Of a stretch of 64,000 nt of DNA, positions 51,240 to 63,262 are shown one piece after another. Within the stretch, counting starts at the first letter, position 1, and each line of letters opens with the position of its first letter. Source of the DNA: Calliopsis andreniformis. Its lineage: Eukaryota; Arthropoda; Insecta; Hymenoptera; Andrenidae. The notes under the pieces are model-generated. The model ran no database searches and had not been told where the DNA came from. It saw nothing but the letters and a program-made list of their open reading frames with translations. Location: the NCBI RefSeq assembly GCF_051401765.1, contig NW_027480464.1, positions 3,224,001 through 3,288,000 of the forward strand, given 5' to 3'. The translations under genes and the position numbers were made by a program.

Positions 51240-52530
51240 CAATCCTCAATCCTCAATCCTCAATCCTCAATGCTCAATCCGCGATACCCAATCCTCAATG
51301 TTCAATCCTCAATCCTCAATCCTCAATCCTCAATCCTCAATCATCAATCCTCAATCCTCAATCCTCAGTCCCCAAACCTCAATCCTCAATCTTCAATCCT
51401 CAATACTCAATCTTCAATCCTCGATACTCAATACTCAATCCTCAATCCTCAATCCTCAATCGTCAGTCTTCAATCCTCAATCCTCATTCTTCAATCCTCA
51501 ATACCCAATCCTCAATCTACAATCCTCAATCCTCAATCCTCAATCCTCAAACGTCAGTCTTCAATCCTCAATACTCAATCTTCAATCCTCAATCCTCAAT
51601 CCTCAATCCTCAATCCTCATTCTTCAATCCTCAATACCCAATCCTCAATCCTCAATCTTTAATCCTCAACCCTCAATTCTCAATTCTCAATCCTCAATCC
51701 TCAGTCCTCAGTCCTCAAACCTCAATTCTCAACCCTCATCCCTCATCCACAATCCTTAATCCTCAATCTTCAATCCTCAATCCTCAGTACTCAATACTCA
51801 ATCTTCAATCCTCGATCCTCATTCCTCAATCCTCAATCCTCAATCCTCAATCCTCGATACTCAATCTTCAATCCTCAGTCCCAAATCCTCAATCTTCAAT
51901 CCTCAATCCTCAACCATCAATCTTCAATCCTCATTACTCTATCTTCAATCCTCGATCCTCAATCCTCAATCCTCAATCCTCAATCCTCAATCCTCGATCC
52001 TCAATCTTCAATCCTCAGTCCCAAATCCTCAATCTTCAATCCTCAATCCTCAATCCTCAATCCTCAATCCTCAACCCTCAATGTTCAATCCGCAATTCCC
52101 AATCCTCAATCTTCAATCCTCAATACTCAATCCTCAATCCTCAATCCTCAATCCTCAATCCTCAATCCTCAATCCTCAGTCCCCAAACCTCAATCCTCAA
52201 TCTTCAATCCTCAAAGCTCAATCTTCAATCCTCGATCCTCAATACTCAATCCTCAATCCTCAATCCTCAATCGTCAGTCTTCAATCCTCAATACTCAATC
52301 TTTAATCCTCAATCCTCAATCCTCAATCCTCAATCCTCATTCCTCAATCCTCAGTACCCAATCCTCAATCTTCAGTCCTCAATCCTCAACAATCAGTTGT
52401 CAATCCTCAATCCTCAATAGAATATCCTCAATCCACAGTTTTCAATACTCAATACTCAATCAGCAATCTTCAAACGTCAATCCACAAACAACAATTCCCA
52501 TCACTCAACCCTCAAGACTCAGTAATCAAT
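51240..52530. repeat. Second copy of the 41.15-42.45 kb segment
   Basis: Aligns to 41150-42450 at offset 10088 falling to 10081, so the copies differ by one heptamer. It includes the GCTCAATCCGCGATACC landmark near 51279 and ends in a hybrid 189-bp block at 52366. A third copy is at 56.35-57.65 kb. Confidence 0.83.
52366..52526. repeat. 189-bp block, hybrid and left-truncated
   Basis: Second hybrid copy, 10081 bases after 42285, with CAGTAATC at its right end instead of CAGTACTC. Confidence 0.83.
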
Positions 52531-52680
52531 CTTCAATCCGCAATCCTGAATCCTCAATCTTCAATCCTCAATACTCAATCCTCAATCCTCAATCCTCAAT
52601 TCTCAATCCTCAATACTCAATCCTCAATCGTCAATCCTCAATCCCCAATTCTCAATCTTCAATCCTCAAACCTCAATCCT

Positions 52681-53200
52681 CAATCCCCAATCCTCAATCT
52701 TCAATTCTCAGTACTCAATCGTCATTCCTCAATCCTCAATCCTCAATCCTCAATCCTCAATGTTCAATCCGCGATACCCAATCCTCAATGTTCAATCCTC
52801 AATCCTCAATCCTCAATCCTCAATGCTCAATCATCAATCCCCAATACTCAATCCTCAGTCCCCAAACCTCAATCCTCAATCTTCAATCCTCAATACTCAA
52901 TCTTCAATCATCGACTCTCAATACTCAATCCTCAATCCTCAATCCTCAATCGTCAGTCTTCAATCCTCAATACTCAATCTTCAATCCTCAATCCTCTATC
53001 CTCAATCCTTATTCTTCAATCCTCAATCCCCAATCCTCAATCTTCAATCCTCAATACTCAATCGTCATTCCTCAATCCTCAATTCTCAATCCTCAATCCT
53101 CAATGTTCAATCCGCGATACCCAATCCTCAATGTTCAATCCTCAATCCTCAATCCTCAATCCTCAATGCTCAATCATCAATCCCCAATCCTCAATCCTCA
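52681..53200. repeat. 343-bp (49-heptamer) tandem duplication
   Basis: A unit starting CAATCCCCAATCC at 52681 begins again at 53024, 343 bases later. The shared part carries the GTTCAATCCGCGATACCC landmark (52769 and 53112) and the GCTCAATCATCAATCCCC tail. The second copy is partial, diverging near 53195. The length is an exact multiple of seven because no hexamer lies inside. Confidence 0.82.
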
Positions 53201-54461
53201 ATCCTCAATCCTCAATCCTCATTCTTCAATTATCAATACCCAATCCTCAATCTTTAATCCTCAACCCTCAATCCTCAATTCTCAATCCTCAATCCTCAGT
53301 TCTCAATCCTCAATCCTCAGTCCTCAGTCCTCAACCCTCAATCCTCAACCCTCAGCCCTCATCGTCAATCCTCAATTTTCAATCCTCAATCCTCAATCTC
53401 CAATGCTCAATACTCAACCTTCAATTCACAATCCTCAATTCTCAATCCTCAATCCTCAATCCACAATCCTCAATCCTCAATCCTCAATCCTCAATCGTCT
53501 GTCTTCAATCCTCAATACTCAATCTTCAATGCTCAATCCTCAATCCTCAATCCTGAATCCTCATTCTTCAATCCTCAATACCCAATCCTCAATCCTCAAT
53601 CCTCAATCTTTAATCCTCAATCCCCAATCCTCAATTCTCAATCCTCAATCCTCAGTCCTCAGTCCTCAAACCTCAATCCTCAACCCTCATCCCTCATCCA
53701 CAATCCTCAATCCTCAATCTTCAATCCTCAATCCTCAGTCCTCAATACTCAATCTTCAATCCTCGATCCTCAATCCTCAATCCTCAATCCTCAATCCTCG
53801 ATCCTCAATCTTCAATCCTCAATCCCAAATCCTCAATCTTCAATCCTCAATCCTCAACCCTCAACCTTCAATCCTCATTACTCAATCTTCAATCCTCAAT
53901 TCTCAATCCTCAATCCTCAATCCTCATTCTTCAATCCTCAATACCCAATCCTCAATCTTCAATCCTCAACCCTCAATCCACAATTCTCAATCCTCAATCC
54001 TCAATCCTCAGACCTCACACATCAATACACAACCCTCAGTCCTTGCCCTCAATCCACAACCCTCAATCCTCAATCCTCAACCTTCAATCATCAATATTCA
54101 ATCCTCAATCCTCAATCCTCAATCCTCAATCCTCAATACTCAATCCTCAAACCTCAATGTTCAATCCGCAATACCCAATCCTCAATGTTCAATCCTCAAT
54201 CCTCAATCCTCAATCCTCAATCCTCAATCCTCAATCCTCAATCCTCAATCCTCATTCATCAATCCTCAATACCCAATCCTCAATCTTCAATCCTCAATCC
54301 TCAATCCTCAATTCTCAATCCTCAGTCCTCAGTCCTCAGTCCTCAAACCTCAATCCTCAACCCTCAGCCCTCATCGTCAATCCTCAATCCTCAACCCTCA
54401 ATCCTCAATCTTCAATCCTCGATACTCAATCTTCAATCCTCAATCCACAGTCCTCAAACCT

Positions 54462-54664
54462 CAATTCTGAATCCTCAATCCTGAATCCTCAATCCTGAAT
54501 CCTCAATCTTCGGCCCTCAGTCCTCAACAGTCAGTTGTCAATCCTCAATCCTCAATAGAATATCCTCAATTCACAGTTTTCAATACACAATACTCAATCT
54601 TCAATCTTCAAACCTCTATCCACAAACATCAATTCTCATCACTCAACCCTCAACGCTCAGTCCT
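54462..54664. repeat. 189-bp block, subtype epsilon with 14-bp extension
   Basis: The CAATCCTGAATCC pair near the left end is present once more than usual, adding two heptamers. It has CAATCTTCAATC where others have CAATCTGCAATC, and CATCACTC. Confidence 0.84.
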
Positions 54665-55461
54665 CAATGTTCAATCCTCAATCCTCAAACCTCAATCCTC
54701 AATCGTCAACCTTCAATTCTCAATACTCAATCCTCAATACTCAATCTTCGATCCTCAATCCTCAATCCTCAATCCTCAATCCTCAACCTTCAATCCTCAA
54801 AACTCAATCTTCAATCCTCGATCCACAATACTCAATCCTCAATCCTCAATCCTCAATCGTCAGTCTTCAATCCTCAATACTCAATCTTCAAACATCAATA
54901 CTCAATCCTCAATCTTCAACCTTCAATTCTCAATACTCAATCTTCAGTCCTCAATCTTCAATCCTCAATACTCAACCTTCAATCCTCAATCCTCAATTCT
55001 CAATCCTCAATACTCAATCCTCAACCGTCATTCCTCAATCCCCAATTCTCAATCTTCAATACTCAAACCTCAATCCTCAATCCTCAATCCTCAATCTTCA
55101 ATCCTCAATACTCAATCTTCAATCCTCAATCCTCAATCCTCAATTCTGAATCCTCAATCCTCAATCCTCAATCATCAATCCTCAATCTTCAATCCTCAAT
55201 GCTCAATCTTTAATCCTCAATCCTCAATCCTCAATCCTCAATCCTCATTCCTCAATCCTCAATACCCAATCCTCAATCTTCAATCCTCAATCCTCAATCC
55301 TCAATTCTCAATCCTCAATCCTCAGTCCTCAGTCCTCAAACCTCAATCCTCAACCCTCAGACCTCATCCTCAATCCTAAATCCTCAACCCTCAACCCTCA
55401 ATCCTCAATCTTCATTCCTCGATACTCAATCTTCAATCCTCAATCCTCAGTCCTCAAACCT

Positions 55462-55650
55462 CAATTCTGAATCCTCAATCCTGAATCCTCAATCTTCGGC
55501 CCTCAGTCCTCAACAGTCAGTTGTCAATGCTCAATCCTCAATAGAATATCCTCAATTCACAGTTTTCAATGCACATTACTCAATCTGCAATCTTCAAACC
55601 TCTATCCACAAACATCAATTCTCATAACTCAACCCTCAACGCTCAGTCCT
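55462..55650. repeat. 189-bp block, subtype epsilon
   Basis: Has CAATGCACATTAC and CAATGCTCAATCC; paired with the zeta block 356 bases downstream. Confidence 0.86.
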
Positions 55651-55817
55651 CAATGTTCAATCCTCAATCCTCAATCCCCAATCCTCAATCCTCAATCCTC
55701 AATCCTCCGTCCTCAATTCTCGATCCTCAATCCTCGATCCTCAGACCTCAAACATTGATACTCAACCCTCACTCCTCGTCCTCAATCCACAACCCTCAAT
55801 CCTCAGTTCTCAAACCT

Positions 55818-56006
55818 CAATCCCGAATCCTCAAACCTGAATCCTCAATCTTCAGCCCTCAGTCCTCAACAATCAATTGTCAATCCTCAATCCTCAATAG
55901 ATTATCCTCAATTCACAGTTTTCAATACTCAATCCCCATTCTTCAGTCTTCAAACCTCAATCCACAAACATCAACTCCCATCACTCAACCCTCAACACTC
56001 AGTCCT
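55818..56006. repeat. 189-bp block, subtype zeta
   Basis: AGATTATCC copy with private CAAACCTGAATCC and CAATCCCCATTC. Confidence 0.85.
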
Positions 56007-57482
56007 CAATCTTCAATCCTCAATCCTCAATCCTCAATCTTCAATCGTCAATACTCATCCTTCAATCCTCAATCCTCAATTCTCAATCCTCAATACTCAA
56101 TCCTCAACCGTCATTCCTCAATCCCCAATTCTCAATCTTCAATACTCAAACCTCAATCCTCAATCCTCAATCCTCAATCTTCAATCCTCAATACTCAATC
56201 TTCATTCCTCAATCCTCAATTCTCAATCCTCAATACTCAATCCTCAACCGTCAATCCTCAATCCCCAATTCTCTATCCTCAATCCTCAAACCTCAATCCT
56301 CAATCCCCAATCCTCAATCTTCAATCCTCAATACTCAATCGTCAATCCTCAATCCTCAATCCTCAATCCTCAATCCTCAATGCTCAATCCGCGATACCTA
56401 ATCCTCAATGTTCAATACTCAATCCTCAATCCTCAACCCTCAACCCTCAATTCTCGATCCTCAATCCTCAATCCTCAATCCTCAGTCCCCAAACCTCAAT
56501 CCTCAATCTTCAATCATCAAAACTCAATCTTCAATCCTCGATCCTCAATACTCAATCCTCAATCCTCAATCCTCAATCGTCAGTCTTCAATCCTCAATCC
56601 TCATTCTTCAATCCTCAATACCCAATCCTCAATCTACAATCCTCAATCCTCAATCCTCAATCCTCAAATGTCAGTCTTCAATCCTCAATACTCAATCTTC
56701 AATCCTCAATCCTCAATCCTCAATCCTCAATCCTCATTCTTCAATCCTCAATACCCAATCCTCAATCCTCAATCTTTAATCCTCAATCCTCAATTCTCAA
56801 TTCTCAATCCTCAATCCTCAGTCCTCAGTATTCAAACCTCAATTCTCAACCCTCATCCCTCATCCACAATCCTTAATCCTCAATCTTCAATCCTCAATCC
56901 TCAGTACTCAATACTCAATCTTCAATCCTCGATCCTCAATCCTCAATCCTCAATCCTCAATCCTCAATCCTCGATACTCAATCTTCAATCCTCAGTCCCA
57001 AATCCTCAATCTTCAATCCTCAATCCTCAACCATCAATCTTCAATCCTCATTACTCTATCTTCAATCCTCGATCCTCAATCCTCAATCCTCAATCCTCAA
57101 TCCTCAATCCTCGATCCTCAATCTTCAATCCTCAGTCCCAAATCCTCAATCTTCAATCCTCAATACTCAATCCTCAATCCTCAATCCTCAACCCTCAATG
57201 TTCAATCCGCAATTCCCAATCCTCAATCTTCAATCCTCAATCCTCAATCCTCAATCCTCAATCCTCAATCCTCAATCCTCAATCCTCAATCCTCAGTCCC
57301 CAAACCTCAATCCTCAATCTTCAATCCTCAAAGCTCAATCTTCAATCCTCGATCGTCAATACTCAATCCTCAATCCTCAATCCTCAATCGTCAGTCTTCA
57401 ATCCTCAATACTCAATCTTCAATCCTCAATTCTCAATCCTCAATCCTCAATCCTCATTCCTCAATCCTCAGTACCCAATCCT

Positions 57483-57643
57483 CAATCTTCAGTCCTCAAT
57501 CCTCAACAATCAGTTGTCAATCCTCAATCCTCAATAGAATATCCTCAATCCACAGTTTTCAATACTCAATACTCAATCAGCAATCTTCAAACGTCAATCC
57601 ACAAACAACAATTCCCATCACTCAACCCTCAAGACTCAGTACT
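57483..57643. repeat. 189-bp block, hybrid and left-truncated
   Basis: Third hybrid copy, 15198 bases after 42285. Confidence 0.83.
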
Positions 57644-58258
57644 CAATCTTCAATCCTCAATCCTGAATCCTCAATCTTCAATCCTCAATACTCAATCCTC
57701 AATCCTCAATCCTCAATCCTCAATCCTCATTCTTCAATTATCAATACCCAATCCTCAATCTTTAATCCTCAACCCTCAATCCTCAATTCTCAATCCTCAA
57801 TCCTCAGTTCTCAATCCTCAATCCTCAGTCCTCAGTCCTCAACCCTCAATCCTCAACCCTCAGCCCTCATCGTCAATCCTCAATTTTCAATCCTCAATCC
57901 TCAATCTCCAATGCTCAATACTCAACCTTCAATTCACAATCCTCAATTCTCAATCCTCAATCCTCAATCCACAATCCTCAATACTCAATCCTCAATCCTC
58001 AATCCTCAATCCTCAATCCTCAATTCTCAATCCTCAATCCTCAATCCTCAATCCTCAATCCTCAATCTTCAATCCTCAATGCTCAATCTTTAACCCTCAA
58101 TCCTCAATCCTCAATCCTCAATCCTCAATCCTCAATACTCAATCCTCAATCCACATCCCTCAATCCTCAATGTTCAATCCTCAATACCCAATCCTCAATC
58201 TTCAATCCACAATCCTCAGTCCTCAATCCTCAATCCTCAATCCTCAGTCCTCAAACCT

Positions 58259-58447
58259 CAATTCTGAATCCTCAATCCTGAATCCTCAATCTTCGGCCCT
58301 CAGTCCTCAACAGTCAGTTGTCAATCCTCAATCCTCAATAGAATATCCTCAATTCACAGTTTTCAATGCACAATACTCAATCTGCAATCTTCAAACCTCT
58401 ATCCACAAACATCAATTCTCATAACTCAACACTCAACGCTCAGTCCT
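58259..58447. repeat. 189-bp block, subtype epsilon
   Basis: Copy of 43054 in the super-repeat copy 2 (offset 15205). Confidence 0.86.
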
Positions 58448-58614
58448 CAATGTTCAATCCTCAATCCTCAATCCCCAATCCTCAATCCTCAATCCTCAAT
58501 CCTCAGTCCTCAATTCTCGATCCTCAATCCTCGATCCTCAGACCTCAAACATTGATACTCAACCCTCACTCCTCGTCCTCAATCCACAACCCTCAATCCT
58601 CAGTTCTCAAACCT

Positions 58615-58803
58615 CAATCCCGAATCCTCAATCCTGAATCCTCAATCTTCAGCCCTCAGTCCTCAACAATCAATTGTCAATCCTCAATCCTCAATAGATT
58701 ATCCTCAATTCACAGTTTTCAATACTCAACCCCATTCTTCAGTCTTCAAACCTCAATCCACAAACATCAACTCCCATCACTCAACCCCCAACACTCAGTC
58801 CTC
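58615..58803. repeat. 189-bp block, subtype zeta
   Basis: Copy of 43410 in the super-repeat copy 2; shares CAACCCCATTC. Confidence 0.85.
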
Positions 58804-60032
58804 AATCTTCAATCCTCAATCCTCAATCCTCAATCTTCAATCCTCAATACTCATCCTTCAATCCTCAATCCTCAATTCTCAATCCTCAATACTCAATCCT
58901 CAACCGTCATTCCTCAATCCCCAATTCTCAATCTTCAATACTCAAACCTCAATCCTCAATCCTCAATCCTCAATCTTCAATCCTCAATACTCAATCTTCA
59001 ATCCTCAATCCTCAATCCTCAATTCTCAATCCTCAATCCTCAATCCTCAATCCTCAATCCTCAATCTTCAATCCTCAATGCTCAATCTTTAATCCTCATT
59101 CCTCAATCCTCAATCCTCAATCCTCATTCTTCAATCCTCAATACCAAATCCTCAACCTTCAATCCTCAATCCTCAATCCTCAATTCTCAATGCTCAATCC
59201 TCGATCCTCAGACCTCAAACATCAATACTCAACCCTCAGTCCTCGTCCTCAATCCACAACATTCAATCCTCAATCCTCAATCTTCAATCATCAATATACA
59301 ATCTTCAGTCCTCAATCCTCAATACTCAATCCTCAAACCTCAATCCTCCATGTTCAATACGCGATACCCAATCCTCAATGTTCAATCCTCAATCCTCAAT
59401 CCTCAATCCTCAATCCTCAATCCTCAATCCTCAATCCTCAATCCTCAGTCCCCAAACCTCAATCCTCAATCTTCAATCCTCAATACTGTATCCTCAATAC
59501 TCAATCTTCAACCCTCAATCCTCAATTCTCAATCGTTAATCCTCAGTCCTCAATCCTCAATCCTCAATCCTCAATCCTCAATCGTCAGTCTTCAATCCTC
59601 AATACTCAATCTCCAATCCTCAATCCTCAATCCCCAATCCTCAATCTTCAATCCTCAATTCTCAATCCTCAATCCTCAATCCTCAATCATCAATCCTCAA
59701 TACTCAATCTTCAACCCTCAATCCTCAATCCTCAATCCTCAATACCAAATCCTCAATATTCAATCCTCAATCCTCAATCCTCAATTCTCGATCCTCAATC
59801 CTCGATGCTCAGACCTCAATCCTCATTCTTCAATCCTCAATACCAAATCCTCAATCTTCAATCCTCATTCCTCAATCCTCAATTCTCAATCCTCAATCCT
59901 CAGACCTCAGTCCTCAAACCTCAATCCTCAATCCTCAGCCCTCATCCTCAATCCTCAATCCTCAACCCTCAATCCTCAATGTTCAATACTCGATACTCAA
60001 TCTTCAATCCTCAATCCTCAGTCCTCAAACCT

Positions 60033-60221
60033 CAATTCTGATTCCTCAGCCCTGAATCCTCAATCTTCGGCCCTCAATCCTCAACAATCAGTTGTCAATC
60101 CTCAATCCTCAATAGAATATCCTCAATCCACAGTTTTCAATACTCAATACTCAATCAGCAATCTTCAAACCTCTATCCACAAACATCAATTCTCATCACT
60201 CAACCCTCAACACTCAGTCCT
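60033..60221. repeat. 189-bp block, subtype gamma
   Basis: Copy of 44828, followed by the same GTTCAAGCCTC and 77-bp pair. Confidence 0.87.
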
Positions 60222-61822
60222 CAATGTTCAAGCCTCAATCCTCAATCCTCAATCCTCATTCGTCAATCTTCAATCCTCAATACTCAATCTTCGATCCTCA
60301 ATCCTCAATCCTCAATACTCAATCCTCAATCCTCATTCGTCAATCTTCAATCCTCAATACTCAATCTTCGATCCTCAATCCTCAATCCTCAATACTCAAT
60401 CCTCAATCCTCAATTTTCTATCCTCATTCTTCAATCCTCAATACCCAATACTCAATCTTCAACCTTCAATCCTCAATCCTCAATCCTCAATCCTCATTCT
60501 TCAATCCTCAATATCCAATCCTCAATCTTCAATCCTCAATCCTCAATCCTCAATCCTCAATCCTCAATCCTCAATTTTCAATCCTCATTCTTCAATCCTC
60601 AATACCCAATACTCAATCTTCAATCTTCAATCCTCAATCCTCAATCATCAATACTCAATCCTCAATCCTCAGTCCCCAAACCTCAATCCTCAATTTTCAA
60701 TCCTCAATCCTCAATCTACAATCCTCAATCGTCAATCCTCAATTCTCAATCCTCAATCCTCAGTCCTCAGTCCTCAAACCTCAATCCTCAACCCTCAGCC
60801 CTCATCGTCAATCCTCAATCTTCAATCCTCAATACTCAATCTTCAATGCTCAATACTCAACCTTCAATCCACAATCCTCAATTCTCAATCCTCAATCCTC
60901 AATCCTCAATCCTCAATCCTCAATCCTCAATCCTCAATCGTCAGTCTTCAATCCTCAATACTCAATCTTCAATCCTCAATCCTCAATCCTCAATCCTCAA
61001 TCCTCATTCTTCAATCCTCAATACCCAATCCTCAATCCTCAACCTTTAATCCTCAATCCTCAATCCTCAATCTTCAATCATCAATATACAACCTTCAGTC
61101 CTCAATCCTCAATACTCAATCCTCAATCCTCAATCCTCAATGTTCAATCCGCGATACCCAATCCTCAATGTTCAATCCTCAATCCTCAATCCTCAATCCT
61201 CAATCATCAATCCTCAATCCTCAATCCTCAATCCTCAATCCTCAATCGTCAGTCTTCAATCCTCAATACCCGATACTCAATCTTCAATCCTCAATCCTCA
61301 ATCCTCAATCCTCAATACTCAATCCTCAATCCTCAGTCCTCAATCCTCAAACCTCAATAATCAACCCTCAACCCTCATCGTCAATCCTCAATCTTCAATC
61401 CTCAATCCTCAATCTTCAATGCTCAATACACAATCTTCAATCCTGAATCCTCAATTCTCAAGCCTCAATCCTCAATCCTCAATCCTCAATCCTCAATCCT
61501 CAAACCTCAATCGTCAGTCATCAATCCTCAATACTCAATCTTCAATCCTCAATCCTCAATCCTCAATCCTCAATCCTTCATTCTCAATCCTCAATCTTCA
61601 ATCCTCAATACTCAATCTGCAATCCTCAATCCTCAATCCTCAATCCTCAATCCTCATCCTTCAATCCTCAATACCGAGTCCTCAACCTTCAATCCTCAAT
61701 ACTCAATCCTCAATCCACATCCCTCAATCCACAATGTTCAATCCTCAATACCCAATCCTCAATCTTCAATCCTCAATCCTCAATCCTCAATCCTCAATCC
61801 TCAATCCTCAGTCCTCAAACCT

Positions 61823-62011
61823 CAATCCTGAATCCTCAATCCTGAATCCTCAACCTTCAGCCCTGAGTCCTCAACGATCAGTTGTCAATCCTCAGCCCTC
61901 AATAGAATATCCTCAATTCACAGTTTTCAATACTCAATACTCAATCTGCAATCTTCAGATCTCTATCCACAAACATCAATTCTCATCACTCAACCCTCAA
62001 TACTCAGTCCC
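61823..62011. repeat. 189-bp block, subtype eta
   Basis: Third eta copy, with CTCAGCCCTCAATAG private to it. Confidence 0.85.
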
Positions 62012-62157
62012 CAATCCTCAATCTTCAAACCTCAACCATCAATCCTCAATCCTCAATCATCAATCCTCAATCCTCAATCCTCAATCCTCAATCCTCAACC
62101 GTCAATCTTCAATCCTCAGACCTCAAACATGAATACTCAACCCTAAGTCCTCGTCCT

Positions 62158-62346
62158 CAATCCTCAACCCACAATCCTCAACCCTCAACCATCAATCCTC
62201 AATACTCAACCATCGATCCTCAATTCTCAATACTCAATAGAATATCCTGAATTCTCATGGTTCAATACTCAATCCACAATATTCAATAATCAAACCTCAA
62301 TCCTCAAACATCTATTCTCAACACTCAATCCCCAACACTCAGTCCT
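62158..62346. repeat. 189-bp block, subtype theta
   Basis: Third theta copy, 14149 bases after 48009. Confidence 0.75.
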
Positions 62347-62479
62347 CTCTCTTCAATCCTCCATCCTCAACCATCAACCCTCAAGCGTCGAACCTCAATC
62401 CTCAATACTCAACCCTCAATCCTCAATCTTCAATCCTCGATACTCAATCTTCAATCCTCAATCCTCAGTCCTCAAACCT

Positions 62480-62668
62480 CAATTCTGAATCCTCAACCCT
62501 GAATCCTCAATCTTCGGCCCTCAGTCCTCAACAGTCAGTTGTCAATCCTCAATCCTCAATAGAATATCCTCAATTCACAGTTTTCAATACACAATGCTCA
62601 ATCTGCAATCTTCAAACCTCTATCCACAAACATCAATTCTCATGACTCAACCCTCAACGCTCAGTACT
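62480..62668. repeat. 189-bp block, subtype epsilon
   Basis: Copy of 48331 with CATGACTC, 322 bases after the theta block start. Confidence 0.86.
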
Positions 62669-63073
62669 CAATCTTCAATCCTCAATACTCAATCCTCAAT
62701 CTTCAATCCTCAATACTCAATCTTCATTCCTCAATCCTCAATTCTCAATCCTCAATACTCAATCCTCAACCGTCAATCCTCAATCCCCAATTCTCTATCC
62801 TCAATCCTCAAACCTCAATCCTCAATCCCCAATCCTCAATCTTCAATCCTCAATACTCAATCGTCAATCCTCAATCCTCAATACCCAATCCTCAATCTTC
62901 AATCCTCAATCCTCAATCCTCAATTCTCAATCCTCAACCCTCAGTCCTCAGCCCTCAATCCTCAATCCTCAACCCTCAGCCCTCATCCTCAATCCTCAAT
63001 CCTCAACCCTCAATCCTCAATCTTCAATCCTCGATACTCAATCTTCAATCCTCAATCCTCAGTCCTCAAACCT

Positions 63074-63262
63074 CAATTCTGAATCCTCAATCCTGAATCC
63101 TCAATCTTCGGCCCTCAGTCCTCAACAGTCAGTTGTCAATCCTCAATCCTCAAAAGAATATCCTCAATTCACAGTTTTCAATACACAATACTCAATCTGC
63201 AATCTTCAAACCTCTATCCACAAACATCAATTCTCATAACTCAACCCTCAACGCTCAGTCCT
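63074..63262. repeat. 189-bp block, subtype epsilon
   Basis: Third CAAAAGAATATCC copy and the last block in the window. Confidence 0.86.

Larger units (their letters stand above)
52531..56169. repeat. Right part of the super-repeat before its second copy
   Basis: Mosaic heptamer array. Bases 53200-53470 match 42520-42790. The segment around the block pair 55462/55818 matches 43054-43598 (offset 12408), including the 356-base spacing. Hexamers occur near 53361, 53694, 54049, 54373 and 55365. No unique sequence is present. Confidence 0.76.
56170..61205. repeat. Super-repeat left part, copy 2
   Basis: Second copy of 40960-46000, 15.2 kb downstream. After about 61205 it does not follow copy 1 into 46.0 kb but jumps to the equivalent of 47.07 kb. 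Relative to copy 1, 1056 bases are therefore missing at the junction. Confidence 0.88.

Noticed and set aside
4438..63262. The 189-bp block as an inserted transposable element or recombination site
   Set aside because: It stays in heptamer register with its flanks, has no terminal inverted repeats or target duplications, and its units are derivable from CAATCCT, so it is diverged satellite.
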